Below are positions 43,897 through 52,781 of a DNA stretch of 64,000 nucleotides, piece after piece (position 1 is the first letter of the stretch; every line of letters begins with the position of its first letter). Under the pieces are notes generated by a model. It had not been told where the DNA came from. It was given only the letters and a program-made list of their open reading frames with translations, and made no database searches. The position numbers were made by a program, and so were the translations under genes. The stretch is from Microbulbifer sp. TB1203 (lineage in GTDB: Bacteria > Pseudomonadota > Gammaproteobacteria > Pseudomonadales > Cellvibrionaceae). Location: assembly GCF_030997045.1 (NCBI RefSeq), contig NZ_CP116899.1, positions 3,310,001 through 3,374,000 of the forward strand, in the 5' to 3' direction.

Positions 43897-44769
43897 CTAC
43901 CTGCCCTCAGGGTCCTTCAGGTAGCGGAAGAACTCGCTCTCCGGATCCACCAGCAGCATGTCCGACTTATCGTTGAAGGACGACTTGTAGGCCTGAAGGC
44001 TGCGGGTGAAGCGGTAGAACTCCGGGTTCTTGTTAAAGGCTCCCGCATAAATGGCCGCGGCTTCCGCGTCGCCGGCACCGCGGATCTCCTCCGATTGGCG
44101 ATAGGCCTCGGCCTGGATCACCACCTTCTGGCGATCGGCATCGGCACGGATGCGCTCACTGGCCTCCTCACCCTTGGCGCGGTGGTCGCGGGCCTCCAGT
44201 TCCCGCCCGGCGCGCATGCGCTGGAACACCGACTCGGACACCTCCGGCGGCAGGTCGATACGCTTCACGCGCACGTCAATCACCTCCACCCCCAGGTTCG
44301 TCTGCGCCACCTCGTTGAGGTTCTTGGTGATATCCGCCATCAACTGGTCCCGCTGGCCGCTGACCACCTCGTGCAGGTCGCGCACGCCGAACTGGTTGCG
44401 CAGGCGGTCGTTGATCTGCTCCGCCAGCAGGCGCACTGCATTGCTCTGGTCGCCGCGGGTGGCGACGTAGAAGCGCGCCACGTCGAAGATGCGGTACTTG
44501 GCGTAGGAGTCCACCATCATGAACTTGTTTTCCATGTTCAACATGCGCACCGGGCTGGAATCCACCGTCTGGATACGCGCGTCGAACTTGCGCAGTTCGT
44601 GCACCAGCGGAAGCTTAAAGTAGAGGCCGGGCTCGTAGTCGGTGCGGACCAGTTCACCAAACCTCAGCAGCACCGCCTTTTCGGTTTCCTTGACCACAAA
44701 GGCGCTGGAGGAGATCGCCAGCACTGCGAGCAGCAGCGCGGCAACAATAACCAGTGTTCTGTTGTTCAT
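43897..44769 (-). CDS. hflC: HflC, modulator of FtsH protease
   Basis: 290 codons, 12 bases after hflK. One N-terminal membrane anchor (LVIVAALLLAVLAISSSAF), then the SPFH/band 7 domain: VVKETEKAVLLRFGELVRTD, LYFKLPLVHELRKFDARIQ, and the DVRVKRIDLPPEVSESVFQRM segment near residue 165. It forms with HflK a large membrane vault around FtsH that controls its access to substrates. Length is slightly below the E. coli protein's, and no defects are seen. Confidence 0.97.
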   Translation of the reverse strand: MNNRTLVIVAALLLAVLAISSSAFVVKETEKAVLLRFGELVRTDYEPGLYFKLPLVHELRKFDARIQTVDSSPVRMLNMENKFMMVDSYAKYRIFDVARFYVATRGDQSNAVRLLAEQINDRLRNQFGVRDLHEVVSGQRDQLMADITKNLNEVAQTNLGVEVIDVRVKRIDLPPEVSESVFQRMRAGRELEARDHRAKGEEASERIRADADRQKVVIQAEAYRQSEEIRGAGDAEAAAIYAGAFNKNPEFYRFTRSLQAYKSSFNDKSDMLLVDPESEFFRYLKDPEGR

Positions 44770-44781
44770 TCCCTCACCCCC

Positions 44782-45924
44782 TTAGCGGACATTCTGGCTG
44801 CGGCGGCTGTTGGCGGCCTCGGTGCGCAGGCGGTCGACCACCCGCTGGTAGATCTCGTCGATCACTACCGGTGATACTTCCCTGCCCTGCACGGCCTGGG
44901 CGCCGCTCTCCCGGCCCAGCTTATCCAGGGGCAGGTACATCATGTTGTTGCCCCCCTCCACGTCGACCATCACTTTCGAGGCGCTGGCCATCACCTGCTC
45001 TACCGCGTCCAGGTACAGGCGCTCGCGGGTGACCTGAGGGGCGCGCTCGTATTCGGCGAGCAGCTTCTCGAAGCGCACCGCTTCACCGCGCGCGCTCTCC
45101 ACCACACGGGATTTGTACGCTTCGGCCTCCTCGATGATCCGCTGCGCCTGACCGCGGGCCACCGGAATCACCTGGTTGGCGTAGGCCTGGGCTTCGTTCT
45201 GCAGGCGCACCTCGTCCTCGCGCGCCTTGGTGACATCGTCGAAGGCATCCTGTACTTCCCGCGGCGCCTTGGCGTCGGTGAGGTTGACCACATCGATGCG
45301 GATGCCGGTCTGGTAGAGATCCAGGTAATCCTGCAGGCGCTTTTCGGTGTCGGCGGACACCTCGGTACGCTTCTGGGAAATGACCCCGTTGAGGCTGGTG
45401 GAGCCCACCACGTGGCGCAGGGCGCTGTCGGTGGCCTCCTGCAGACTCTTCAGCGGATCGCGCACGCGCAGCACATAGGACTCCGCATTGTCGACATGCC
45501 ACTGCACGGTGAGCACCACGTCGACGATATTGGCATCCTCGGTGAGCATCTGCCCGGTGGTGCGCTCGGTGCGCACCTCGGTCATATTCACCTTGGTGAC
45601 GCTGTCGACCAACGGTGGATTCCAGTGCAGGCCGGCGGTCTCGGTGGTGTGGTATTTGCCCAGGCGCAGTACCACCGCGGCCTGGTTGGCGTTGACCTGG
45701 TAGAAGCCCAGCAGGCCATAGAGCACCGCCAGCACGATGATCACCAGCATCCAGGGAAACCTGCCCTGGTCGCCGGCGCCTGAGCCGGGACCACCACCGA
45801 ACAGGCTGTTCAGCTTCTGCTGCAGCTTGCGCAACAACTCATCCAGGTCCGGCGGGCCACCCCCTTTGCGGTTGCCACCGCCCCAGGGATCCTTGTTGTT
45901 ACCACCCGGTTCGTTCCAGGCCAT
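44782..45924 (-). CDS. hflK: HflK, modulator of FtsH protease
   Basis: 380 codons with GGAG 7 bases upstream. A Gly/Asn/Pro-rich N-terminus (MAWNEPGGNNKDPWGG) precedes a membrane segment near residues 58-75 (MLVIIVLAVLYGLLGFY). The SPFH domain follows: QVNANQAAVVLRLGKYHTT, GLHWNPPLVDSVTKVN and LTVQWHVDNAESYVLRV. The C-terminal part has ARGQAQRIIEEAEAYKSRVV and ERLYLDAVEQVMASASKVMV. It pairs with HflC in the FtsH-regulating complex. It lies 70 bases after hflX. Confidence 0.97.
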   Translation of the reverse strand: MAWNEPGGNNKDPWGGGNRKGGGPPDLDELLRKLQQKLNSLFGGGPGSGAGDQGRFPWMLVIIVLAVLYGLLGFYQVNANQAAVVLRLGKYHTTETAGLHWNPPLVDSVTKVNMTEVRTERTTGQMLTEDANIVDVVLTVQWHVDNAESYVLRVRDPLKSLQEATDSALRHVVGSTSLNGVISQKRTEVSADTEKRLQDYLDLYQTGIRIDVVNLTDAKAPREVQDAFDDVTKAREDEVRLQNEAQAYANQVIPVARGQAQRIIEEAEAYKSRVVESARGEAVRFEKLLAEYERAPQVTRERLYLDAVEQVMASASKVMVDVEGGNNMMYLPLDKLGRESGAQAVQGREVSPVVIDEIYQRVVDRLRTEAANSRRSQNVR

Positions 45925-45994
45925 TTAGATACTCCAACTCTGATCGTTAACCTTTATCGCTCGAGGCGAGATTCTAGCATTGTTCAGCACGGAA

Positions 45995-47299
45995 TTACGG
46001 CCGTTCCTCGGGCTGCCAACGCGGCCCCTCGTCCCCACCGGCATAGGGCGCCAGCAGGCGCTGCAGGTCGCTGCGGGGCAGCAGCAGTTGCAGCTCGCAG
46101 TCGCCATTGTCGCGGAAATGCTCATTTTGCACCGCGTTGATCTCATACAGCTGCGCCCGCAGGCGCGACTGCTGCGGGCGGGTCACCAGCAGCCCGCTCA
46201 CCATCTGCTCGCCCAGGCGCTCGGCGACGGCCTCGATCAGGAGGTCGCAGCCCGCACCGCTGGCGGCGGACAGCCACACGGCGCGGGGCACTCCGCGGTC
46301 GTCCCGCTCTATGCGCGGCTCACTGTCTTCGAGCAGATCTATTTTGTTATACACCACCAGTTGCGGCAGGTCGCCGGCGTCGATTTCCGCCAGCACATTC
46401 TGTACCTCTTCCATCAGATGTAGCCGGTCCTCCGCCGAGGCGTCCACTACGTGCAGCAGCAGGGTCGCGCTGGCGGCCTCCTCCAGGGTGGCCCGGAACG
46501 CCTGCACCAGTCGGTGCGGCAGGTGGGAAACGAAGCCCACGGTGTCCGCCAGGATCATCGCGCCGACACTGGGCAGCTCCACCCGGCGCATAGTGGGGTC
46601 CAGGGTGGCAAACAGCTGGTCGCGCACATAGACATCCGCGTCGGTAAGGCGGTTGAACAGGGTGGACTTGCCGGCGTTGGTATAGCCCACCAGAGAGACG
46701 GTGGCCACCTCGGCCCGGGAGCGGGCTCGACGGCCCTGCTCGCGCTGGCGACGCACCTTTTCCAGCTTCTTCTCAATGGAATCGATGCGCGCGCGCAGTA
46801 GCCGGCGGTCGGTTTCCAACTGGGTCTCGCCGGGACCGCGCAGGCCGATACCGCCCTTCTGCCGCTCCAGGTGAGTCCAGCCGCGAACCAGGCGGGTGGC
46901 CATATGGCGCAGTTGCGCCAGCTCCACCTGCAGCTTGCCCTCGTGGGTGCGGGCGCGCTGGGCGAAGATATCCAGAATCAGCCCGGTGCGGTCCAGCACC
47001 CGGCAGCGCAGCTCTCTTTCGAGATTGCGTTCCTGGCTGGGGGACAGGCTGTGGTCGAAGATCACCAGTTCAGCGCCGTGCTCCTCTACTGCCCCCTGGA
47101 TTTCCTCCAGCTTGCCGCGGCCGACAAAAGACTTGGGGTCCGGCGCGGAGCGCTGGCCGAAGATAAAGGCCACGGGATCGGCGCCGGCGGACAGGGCCAG
47201 TTCCTCGAATTCACGCGGATCGTCTGGACTATCGACAGCGGACAGCTCCAGGTGCACCAGCACCGCGAGCTCTCCGGATTCCGGTCGGTCAAAAAACAA
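45995..47299 (-). CDS. hflX: HflX, ribosome-associated GTPase
   Basis: 434 codons from a TTG start at 47299 (MFFDRPESGELAVLVHL), chosen because E. coli HflX starts at the equivalent point (MFDRYDAGEQAVLVH) and GAGAG lies 6 bases upstream; the open frame extends to 47368. HflX N-terminal domain marks are FVGRGKLEEIQ and DHSLSPSQERNLERELRCR, then the highly conserved GKLQVELAQLRHMATRLVRG, GGIGLRGPGETQLETDRRLL. G1 is GYTNAGKSTLFN, G3 DTVGF, G4 NKID. It splits stalled ribosomes, especially after heat stress. It follows hfq. Confidence 0.96.
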   Translation of the reverse strand: MFFDRPESGELAVLVHLELSAVDSPDDPREFEELALSAGADPVAFIFGQRSAPDPKSFVGRGKLEEIQGAVEEHGAELVIFDHSLSPSQERNLERELRCRVLDRTGLILDIFAQRARTHEGKLQVELAQLRHMATRLVRGWTHLERQKGGIGLRGPGETQLETDRRLLRARIDSIEKKLEKVRRQREQGRRARSRAEVATVSLVGYTNAGKSTLFNRLTDADVYVRDQLFATLDPTMRRVELPSVGAMILADTVGFVSHLPHRLVQAFRATLEEAASATLLLHVVDASAEDRLHLMEEVQNVLAEIDAGDLPQLVVYNKIDLLEDSEPRIERDDRGVPRAVWLSAASGAGCDLLIEAVAERLGEQMVSGLLVTRPQQSRLRAQLYEINAVQNEHFRDNGDCELQLLLPRSDLQRLLAPYAGGDEGPRWQPEERP

Positions 47300-47404
47300 A
47301 GGTAACTCTCGTTTCAGAAGGCGGGAGGCAGGGGCCGGCAGACAGATGGCCGTTTGGCCTCTGTCCACTGGCCCCCAGCCGGGAGGTGTCGGGTTGCGAT
47401 GGGA

Positions 47405-47695
47405 TCAGCCGAAGGTTTCCCGCTCGCCACCGTCCCCCTGGCCCTCCATGCCGGCCCCCTGCTGTGCCGCCGGGTTGAGCAGCGGCACGCGCACCGCACG
47501 GGACGGCACTACAGTGGAGATGGCGTGTTTGTATACCATTTGGCTGACGGTGTTTTTCAGCAGAACCACAAACTGATCAAAAGATTCTATTTGCCCCTGA
47601 AGCTTGATGCCGTTAACCAGATAGATTGAAACCGGGATGCGCTCTTTGCGCAGTACGTTAAGGTAAGGGTCTTGTAAGCTGTGCCCTTTTGACAT
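47405..47695 (-). CDS. hfq: RNA chaperone Hfq
   Basis: 96 codons from ATG 47695 (MSKGHSLQDPYLNVLRKERI), with AAGGAG 7 bases upstream. The Sm1 motif is VSIYLVNGIKLQGQIESFDQ and the Sm2 motif is VYKHAISTVVPSRAV. The C-terminal tail is Gly/Gln/Glu-rich and short. Hfq forms a hexameric ring that pairs small RNAs with mRNAs. The miaA-hfq-hflX-hflKC order is the classic arrangement. The terminator at 47787-47812 before it means it likely also has its own promoter. Confidence 0.98.
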   Translation of the reverse strand: MSKGHSLQDPYLNVLRKERIPVSIYLVNGIKLQGQIESFDQFVVLLKNTVSQMVYKHAISTVVPSRAVRVPLLNPAAQQGAGMEGQGDGGERETFG

Positions 47696-47786
47696 CTTTT
47701 TTCTCCTTGTCAAAATAAAGCGCGTTGTGCAGTCAATAACCGTGCCCGCGCAAGCCGCGAGCCAAGCAGATTGGTTGAATGCGTAC

Positions 47787-47812
47787 AAAAAAGAGCCGGA
47801 AGTTGCCGGACT
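47787..47812 (-). terminator. Likely rho-independent terminator of miaA
   Basis: On the minus strand a CCGG-rich stem with a 6-base loop (AGTCCGG-CAACTT-CCGGCT, one bulge) is followed by TTTTTT. It lies about 50 bases after the miaA stop and 90 before hfq. Confidence 0.65.
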
Positions 47813-47859
47813 CGTGAAAAACTGACTGAGTAGGTCTCGCCCACAGACGTTATGGCTGC

Positions 47860-48858
47860 TCAGGTGAGAAATTTCAAGGCTTCCGCCAATATTTCGTCAT
47901 TTTTGCGCACTCGGCCGTCGGGCTCCTGCGCGTAAACACCCGCCAGGTCCGGCCAGCGGCGCAGCCAGGTCAGCTGGCGTTTGGCCAACTGGCGGGTGGC
48001 GGCGATTCCCGCCTCAACCATCTCGTCATAGCCGATTTCATCCTCCAGGTACTGCCACACCTGGCGATAGCCCACCGCGCGGATCGCCGGCAGGTCCGGA
48101 TGCAGGTCGCCGCGGTCGCGCAGCGCCGCCACCTCCTCCACCAGGCCCTCCTCCAGCATACGCCGGAAGCGCCGGGCGATGCGCTCGTGCAGCAGGGCCC
48201 GGTCCCGCGGCAGCAGGGCCAGCTGCCTCAACTGGTAGCGCCCGGCCACCGATTCCCGGTGCTGTTCGCGGCGCAGCTGCGAGAGGGGCTTGCCGGTCAA
48301 CCGGTAAACTTCCAGGCCGCGCTCGATACGCACCGAGTGATTGGGGTGCAGTTCGGCGGCCAAGTCCGGATCCACCTGCGCCAACTCCCGGTGCAGCGCC
48401 GGCCAACCCTCCTTCGCCGCGCGCGCCTCGATTTCCGCTCGCACCGCGGGATCGGCTGTGGGTAACTCCGCCATGCCGTGCAATAGAGCGCGAAAATACA
48501 GCATGGTTCCCCCCACCAGCAGTGGAATTTTTCCCGCCGCCGTAATTTCCGCCATGGCCGCCAGCGCGTCCTCTCGGAAGCGGCCGGCGGAATAGGCCTC
48601 ACCGGGATCGCAGATATCGATCAGCCGGTGGGGATGGCGCGCCAGCTCTTCCGCCGAAGGCTTGGCGGCACCGATATCCAACCCGCGGTAGACCTGTGCC
48701 GAGTCCACACTGATCAGCTCCACCGGCAGATGGTCGGCGAGCGCCATGGCCAGGTCGGTCTTGCCTGATGCCGTCGGCCCCATCAGGAAAATGGCCTGCG
48801 GCAATGCGGAATGCGGAATGCGGAATGCGGAATCCTCTTCCTCACCACCATTCCGCAT
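47860..48858 (-). CDS. miaA: tRNA dimethylallyltransferase MiaA, start altered by a repeat insertion
   Basis: 332 codons from ATG 48858; the true start is uncertain because the region before residue 20 lies in heptamer repeats, and a TTG at 48804 would give a 314-residue protein closer to E. coli. It puts an isopentenyl group on A37 of UNN-decoding tRNAs. The P-loop is FLMGPTASGKTDLA. DSAQVYRGLDIGAAKPS, then PLLVGGTMLYFRALLHG and AIRAVGYRQVWQYLEDE follow, with RQLAKRQLTWLRRW at the end. Usual ATG and ribosome binding site are not visible; see the repeat entries just upstream. Confidence 0.93.
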   Translation of the reverse strand: MRNGGEEEDSAFRIPHSALPQAIFLMGPTASGKTDLAMALADHLPVELISVDSAQVYRGLDIGAAKPSAEELARHPHRLIDICDPGEAYSAGRFREDALAAMAEITAAGKIPLLVGGTMLYFRALLHGMAELPTADPAVRAEIEARAAKEGWPALHRELAQVDPDLAAELHPNHSVRIERGLEVYRLTGKPLSQLRREQHRESVAGRYQLRQLALLPRDRALLHERIARRFRRMLEEGLVEEVAALRDRGDLHPDLPAIRAVGYRQVWQYLEDEIGYDEMVEAGIAATRQLAKRQLTWLRRWPDLAGVYAQEPDGRVRKNDEILAEALKFLT

Positions 48859-48866
48859 TCCGCATT
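48803..48866. repeat. Heptamer array AATGCGG with inverted copies, at the miaA start
   Basis: Four perfect tandem AATGCGG units (48803-48830) are followed, after about 20 bases, by two inverted units ATTCCGC (48850-48863). Another ATTCCGCATT lies at about 48947-48956, so the hairpin element between is flanked by the same motif in inverse orientation. Confidence 0.9.
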
Positions 48867-48869
48867 CAT

Positions 48870-48941
48870 GGAGCACATCCCTGTGCTCCACCCGCTTCGC
48901 GGGTAGCCTTCGGCTATGCAAATTTATTCCTGACAAATTTG
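48870..48941. repeat. Four-hairpin element, copy in the miaA leader
   Basis: Four consecutive stem-loops: GGAGCAC-ATCCCT-GTGCTCC (48870 on), ACCCGC-TTC-GCGGGT (48890-48904), TAGCC-TTC-GGCTA (48904-48916) and CAAATTT...AAATTTG (48919-48941). The order and loop bases resemble the block at 57275-57344. Confidence 0.75.
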
Positions 48942-48958
48942 TCATCATTCCGCATTAT

Positions 48959-50833
48959 TCACTGCCCCCGCATAAACCACTTGTCCATATCCGTCAGCTT
49001 TACCTGCGTCCAGGTCGGCCGGCCGTGGTTGCACTGGCCACTGCGCTCTGTGCGCTCCATATCCCGCAACAGGGCATTCATCTCCGGCACGGTCAGGCGG
49101 CGGTTGGCGCGTACTGAGCCGTGGCAGGCCATGGTGGACAGTATCTCGTTGATGCGCTCGCCGATGCGGTCGCTGCCGCCCTGGGCCAACAGGTCCGAGA
49201 GCACGTCGCGCACCAGCTGTTCCACCGGCGCACCGTGCAGCATCGTCGGCACTTGGCGCACCAGAAGGGTTTCCGGTCCGGCCCGCTGCAACACAAAGCC
49301 CAGCGACGTAAACACCTCGCTGCGCTCCTCGAAGCAGTCCGCCTCGCGCTGGCTTACCGCGAGGCTAACCGGCACCAGCAGCGGCTGCGCGCGAACACCG
49401 CCGCCGGCGTGGGCGGCCTTCATCTGTTCGTAGACGATACGCTCGTGGGCCGCATGCATATCCACCACGATCAGGCCCTGCTCGTTCTGGGCCAGGATGT
49501 AGATGCCGTGGAGCTGGGCCAGGGCGTAGCCGAGGGGCGGCGTTCCCTCTTCGCCGGTTTCAGGCGGGAGCGCGGAGCTGCCCGGGACCGAGCTCCAGCT
49601 CGGCGGGCGCTGCGCCGCAACGCCCGATTGCGAGAAGGCCGGAGGTGCAGCTTCGGCCACCCCGGTGTATGGCTGATGCAGAGTGCCGTAATTCTGCATC
49701 TGCTGCTGCAGATCCCCCGGCGAAGGTCGGGAAGACAGCGGCATTTTCTGCTGGCCGGCGAATTCGCCGGCGGCGATACCGCTGACGGTTTCGGTTTCCG
49801 GCTGTTCGCGCTCCTCCCGCTGCCCGGGCCTGACGTCCGCCAGCGCCCGGTGGAGGGAACCGAACAGGAAGTCGTGCACCAGCCGGCTGTCGCGAAAGCG
49901 CACCTCGTGCTTGGTGGGGTGCACGTTCACGTCCACCGAGGCCGGGTCCAGTTCCAGGTAGAGCACGAACGCCGGATGGCGGCCGTGGTAGAGCACGTCG
50001 GCAAAGGCGCGGCGCACCGCGTGGCTCACCACCTTGTCGCGGATGGCGCGGCCGTTGACGTAAAAGAACTGCAGGTCCGCCTGGGAGCGGGAGAACGCCG
50101 GTTCCGCCACCCAGCCCCACAGGCGCAGGCCGTTGCGCTCCACGTCGATATGCAGCGCGTTCTGCATAAACGCCGGGCCGCACAGCTGCGCCACGCGCCG
50201 CTCCATCTCCACACGCCCTCTGCCGGCGCGCAGGTTGTGCACTCCCTTGCCATTGTGGCGCAGGCTGATGGACACGTCGAAACGGGACAGCGCCAAGCGT
50301 TTGACGGTGTCGTCGATGCGGTTGAATTCGGTTTTCTCGGTGCGCAGGAACTTGCGCCGCGCCGGGGTATTGAAGAAGAGATCGCGCACATCCACGGTGG
50401 TGCCGCGAGGGTGCGCCGCCGGGGCCAGCTGCGCCTGCATCTCGCGGCCCTCCGCGCTGACCTGCCAGCCCTTGCCGGATTCGTCGCGGCTGCTGGTCAG
50501 CTGCAGGCGCGCCACTGAGGAAATACTGGCCAGCGCCTCACCGCGAAAACCCAGGGTAGCCACCGACTCCAGATCCTCCAGTGCGTGGATCTTGGAGGTG
50601 GCGTGGCGGGCCAGGGCCAGGGCCAGGTCTTCCTTGTCGATGCCCTTGCCGTTATCGCGTATCCGGATGCGCTTGATACCGCCGCTGTCGATATCCACTT
50701 CCAGCCGCGTGGCACCGGCATCGAGACTGTTTTCCAGCAGTTCCTTGATTACTGACGCAGGTCGCTCCACCACTTCGCCGGCGGCGATCTGGTTGGCGAG
50801 ACGGGGGGATAATTGCCGGATTTTGTCGGACAT
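48959..50833 (-). CDS. mutL: DNA mismatch repair protein MutL
   Basis: 624 codons from ATG 50833 (MSDKIRQLSPRLANQIAAGE). The GHKL ATPase part shows KELLENSLDAGATRLEVDI, IRDNGKGI, and TLGFRGEALASISSVARL. After a Pro/Gln-rich linker (about 345-430) the C-terminal dimerisation domain carries DMHAAHERIVYE, which fits the DxHAxxExxxxE endonuclease motif, and SVRANRRL with CNHGRPTW as the zinc-binding end. It is therefore likely a nicking-type MutL as in organisms without MutH. It is located between amiB and miaA as in most gammaproteobacteria. Confidence 0.97.
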   Translation of the reverse strand: MSDKIRQLSPRLANQIAAGEVVERPASVIKELLENSLDAGATRLEVDIDSGGIKRIRIRDNGKGIDKEDLALALARHATSKIHALEDLESVATLGFRGEALASISSVARLQLTSSRDESGKGWQVSAEGREMQAQLAPAAHPRGTTVDVRDLFFNTPARRKFLRTEKTEFNRIDDTVKRLALSRFDVSISLRHNGKGVHNLRAGRGRVEMERRVAQLCGPAFMQNALHIDVERNGLRLWGWVAEPAFSRSQADLQFFYVNGRAIRDKVVSHAVRRAFADVLYHGRHPAFVLYLELDPASVDVNVHPTKHEVRFRDSRLVHDFLFGSLHRALADVRPGQREEREQPETETVSGIAAGEFAGQQKMPLSSRPSPGDLQQQMQNYGTLHQPYTGVAEAAPPAFSQSGVAAQRPPSWSSVPGSSALPPETGEEGTPPLGYALAQLHGIYILAQNEQGLIVVDMHAAHERIVYEQMKAAHAGGGVRAQPLLVPVSLAVSQREADCFEERSEVFTSLGFVLQRAGPETLLVRQVPTMLHGAPVEQLVRDVLSDLLAQGGSDRIGERINEILSTMACHGSVRANRRLTVPEMNALLRDMERTERSGQCNHGRPTWTQVKLTDMDKWFMRGQ

Positions 50834-50867
50834 AAAAATTACAAACAAGTTAGCGGGAACAGCCCCT

Positions 50868-50924
50868 GTAGGAGCGGGCCATGCCCGCGATCGAACTCTG
50901 TTCGCGGGCATGGCCCGCTCCTAC
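50868..50924. repeat. REP-like palindrome between mutL and amiB
   Basis: Perfect 23-base arms at 50868-50890 and 50902-50924 around an 11-base loop. The arms start GTAGGAGCGGGCC and are of the same family as 42134-42210, with a different stem centre (CATGCC). Confidence 0.9.
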
Positions 50925-50953
50925 GGCATTTTTCGTATTCAGAGACCAACCCT

Positions 50954-52255
50954 TCAGCCGGACGGGATGGTCAGGGTCTGCCCCACACGAATCACCGTGC
51001 TGTCTATACCGTTGGCCTCTTTCAGCGAGCCAACGGAGACATTGTATCGCGCGGCGATGCCGGAGAGAGTGTCGCCGCGAGCAATGGTGTGGCGGCGATC
51101 CACCTTGTCGCGGTTGGCGGACAGCCAGCTGCCAACCGGCGGGCGCGCGGTGAAGTGCGCCACTATACCCTCGCTGAGTTTTTCCGCCAGTTGGCGCTGG
51201 AAATCCGGGTCGCGCAGGCGCCGCGCTTCCTGGGGGTTGGTAATGAAACCGGTCTCCACCAGGATCGAGGGTACGTCCGGCGAGCGCAGCACGGCAAAGT
51301 TGGCCTGCTCCACCCGTTTTTTGTGCAGATGGGTAAAACCGCCAATGGCGTCCAGTACGCTGGCACCGATATCCAGGCTGGCGTTCATGGTGGCGGTCAT
51401 GGACAGGTCCAGGAGTACGCCGGCCAGGGTGTCGTCCTTGTCGCCCAGGTTCAGGCTGCCGGCACCGCCGATCAGGTCGGACTCGTTCTCCCGCTGGGCC
51501 AGGAAGCGCGCCGTCTCACTGGTGGCGCCGCGGGAGGACACCGCGTAGACGCCGGCACCGCGGGCATTCTTGTTGTGGAAGGCGTCCGCGTGGATGGAGA
51601 CAAAAAGATCGGCGCGCAGCTCGCGGCCTTTCCTCACCCGATCGATGTGTGGAATGTAGTAGTCACCGGTGCGCACCAGCTTGGCGGAGAAGCCGCGTTT
51701 TTGGCCGATGCTTTTGTGCAGCGCCTTGCTGATCGCCAGCACCACATCCTTCTCGCGCAGGCCACCGGGGCCCAGCGCTCCCGGGTCCTCGCCGCCGTGG
51801 CCGGCGTCGATGGCGATCACGATATCCCGCTCCCGGCTCACCTGCTGCAGAGTCTTTTCCTCGCTCTGCACCTGGTCGTAGAGATCGATCACGAGCCGGT
51901 CCGGCAACTGCTCGTGGCGGCGCAGGGCAAAGCTGCGCGGCTTGACCTGTTGCTTGAGGTCCAATACCACGCGTAGGTCTTTTTTGTTGTGGCGGCCGTG
52001 GCGCAGGCGCTCGATGGGGGTGCCTTCCAGTTGCAGTTCATCCAACTGCGCGCCCAGGCTGGTGCCCTCCACATCGATCACCACCCGGTGGGGACCGCTC
52101 AGGGTGAACAGCTTGTGTTCCGCGGGCCCGCTCAGGTCGAACACCAGGCGCGTGTGGTCCGGCGCGCGCCACAGGCGCACCCCTTCCACTTCCGTCGCGG
52201 CCTGCGCCGCGAGGGTAAAGAACACCGACAGCGCGAGAGTTAAAGCCCTGATCAT
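50954..52255 (-). CDS. amiB: N-acetylmuramoyl-L-alanine amidase AmiB/AmiC type
   Basis: 433 codons from ATG 52255 (MIRALTLALSVFFTLAAQAA), the first 20 residues being a signal peptide. An AMIN domain spans about 25-130 (EVEGVRLWRAPDHTRLVFDL). The Amidase_3 zinc domain (about 170-385) has IDAGHGGEDPGALGP, VSIHADAF and the late Glu in PSILVETGFITNP. A LysM repeat closes it (IARGDTLSGIAARYNVSVGS). It splits septal peptidoglycan during daughter cell separation, under control by EnvC-like activators. It lies 40 bases after tsaE. Confidence 0.96.
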   Translation of the reverse strand: MIRALTLALSVFFTLAAQAATEVEGVRLWRAPDHTRLVFDLSGPAEHKLFTLSGPHRVVIDVEGTSLGAQLDELQLEGTPIERLRHGRHNKKDLRVVLDLKQQVKPRSFALRRHEQLPDRLVIDLYDQVQSEEKTLQQVSRERDIVIAIDAGHGGEDPGALGPGGLREKDVVLAISKALHKSIGQKRGFSAKLVRTGDYYIPHIDRVRKGRELRADLFVSIHADAFHNKNARGAGVYAVSSRGATSETARFLAQRENESDLIGGAGSLNLGDKDDTLAGVLLDLSMTATMNASLDIGASVLDAIGGFTHLHKKRVEQANFAVLRSPDVPSILVETGFITNPQEARRLRDPDFQRQLAEKLSEGIVAHFTARPPVGSWLSANRDKVDRRHTIARGDTLSGIAARYNVSVGSLKEANGIDSTVIRVGQTLTIPSG

Positions 52256-52295
52256 TGTTCCGCTATTCCTTTGCAACTCTTTTATATGGCAACTT

Positions 52296-52781
52296 TTATA
52301 GCAACTTTTGCACCGCCGCCAGGACGGTCGAACCGGCCTCCGATTGCGTTCGCAGATGCAGTTGCCGGCCGCGGCCGGCCACCTCCAGTTCCGCCAGCAG
52401 GTCCGCGTCCGGCAGCACACCGGCGCCGCGCTCCGGCCACTCCACCAGGCTCAGGCTGTGCGGGGTGAAGTAGTCCCGCACCCCCATAAACTCCAGTTCC
52501 TCGGCATCCCCCAGGCGGTACAGGTCGAAATGGAAGACCCGCTGCGCACCCAGCTCGTAGGGCTCCACCAGGGTGTAGGTGGGGCTCTTGACCGACCCCC
52601 GGTGGCCGAAGGCACGCAGTACACCGCGGCAGAAGGTGGTTTTGCCTGCGCCCAGCTGTCCGTGTAGAAACACCACCAGACTGTCCCGCAGGCCGGTTGC
52701 CAGGCAGGCGCGGCCCAGTGCCTCGCCCGCGGCCACGGTCGCCTCTTCGTCCGCCAGTTGCAACTTCAGTTCCACTGTCAT
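52296..52781 (-). CDS. tsaE: tRNA threonylcarbamoyladenosine biosynthesis protein TsaE
   Basis: 161 codons from ATG 52781, which overlaps the nnr stop by one base (TGATG). The P-loop is FLHGQLGAGKTTFCRGVLRA near residue 40, followed by the family SPTYTLVEPYELG and FHFDLYRLGDAEELEFMG. EWPERG near residue 122 is the last conserved motif. It is the ATPase partner of TsaB/TsaD in making t6A37 in tRNA. Its place between nnr and amiB is conserved in gammaproteobacteria. Confidence 0.96.
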   Translation of the reverse strand: MTVELKLQLADEEATVAAGEALGRACLATGLRDSLVVFLHGQLGAGKTTFCRGVLRAFGHRGSVKSPTYTLVEPYELGAQRVFHFDLYRLGDAEELEFMGVRDYFTPHSLSLVEWPERGAGVLPDADLLAELEVAGRGRQLHLRTQSEAGSTVLAAVQKLL

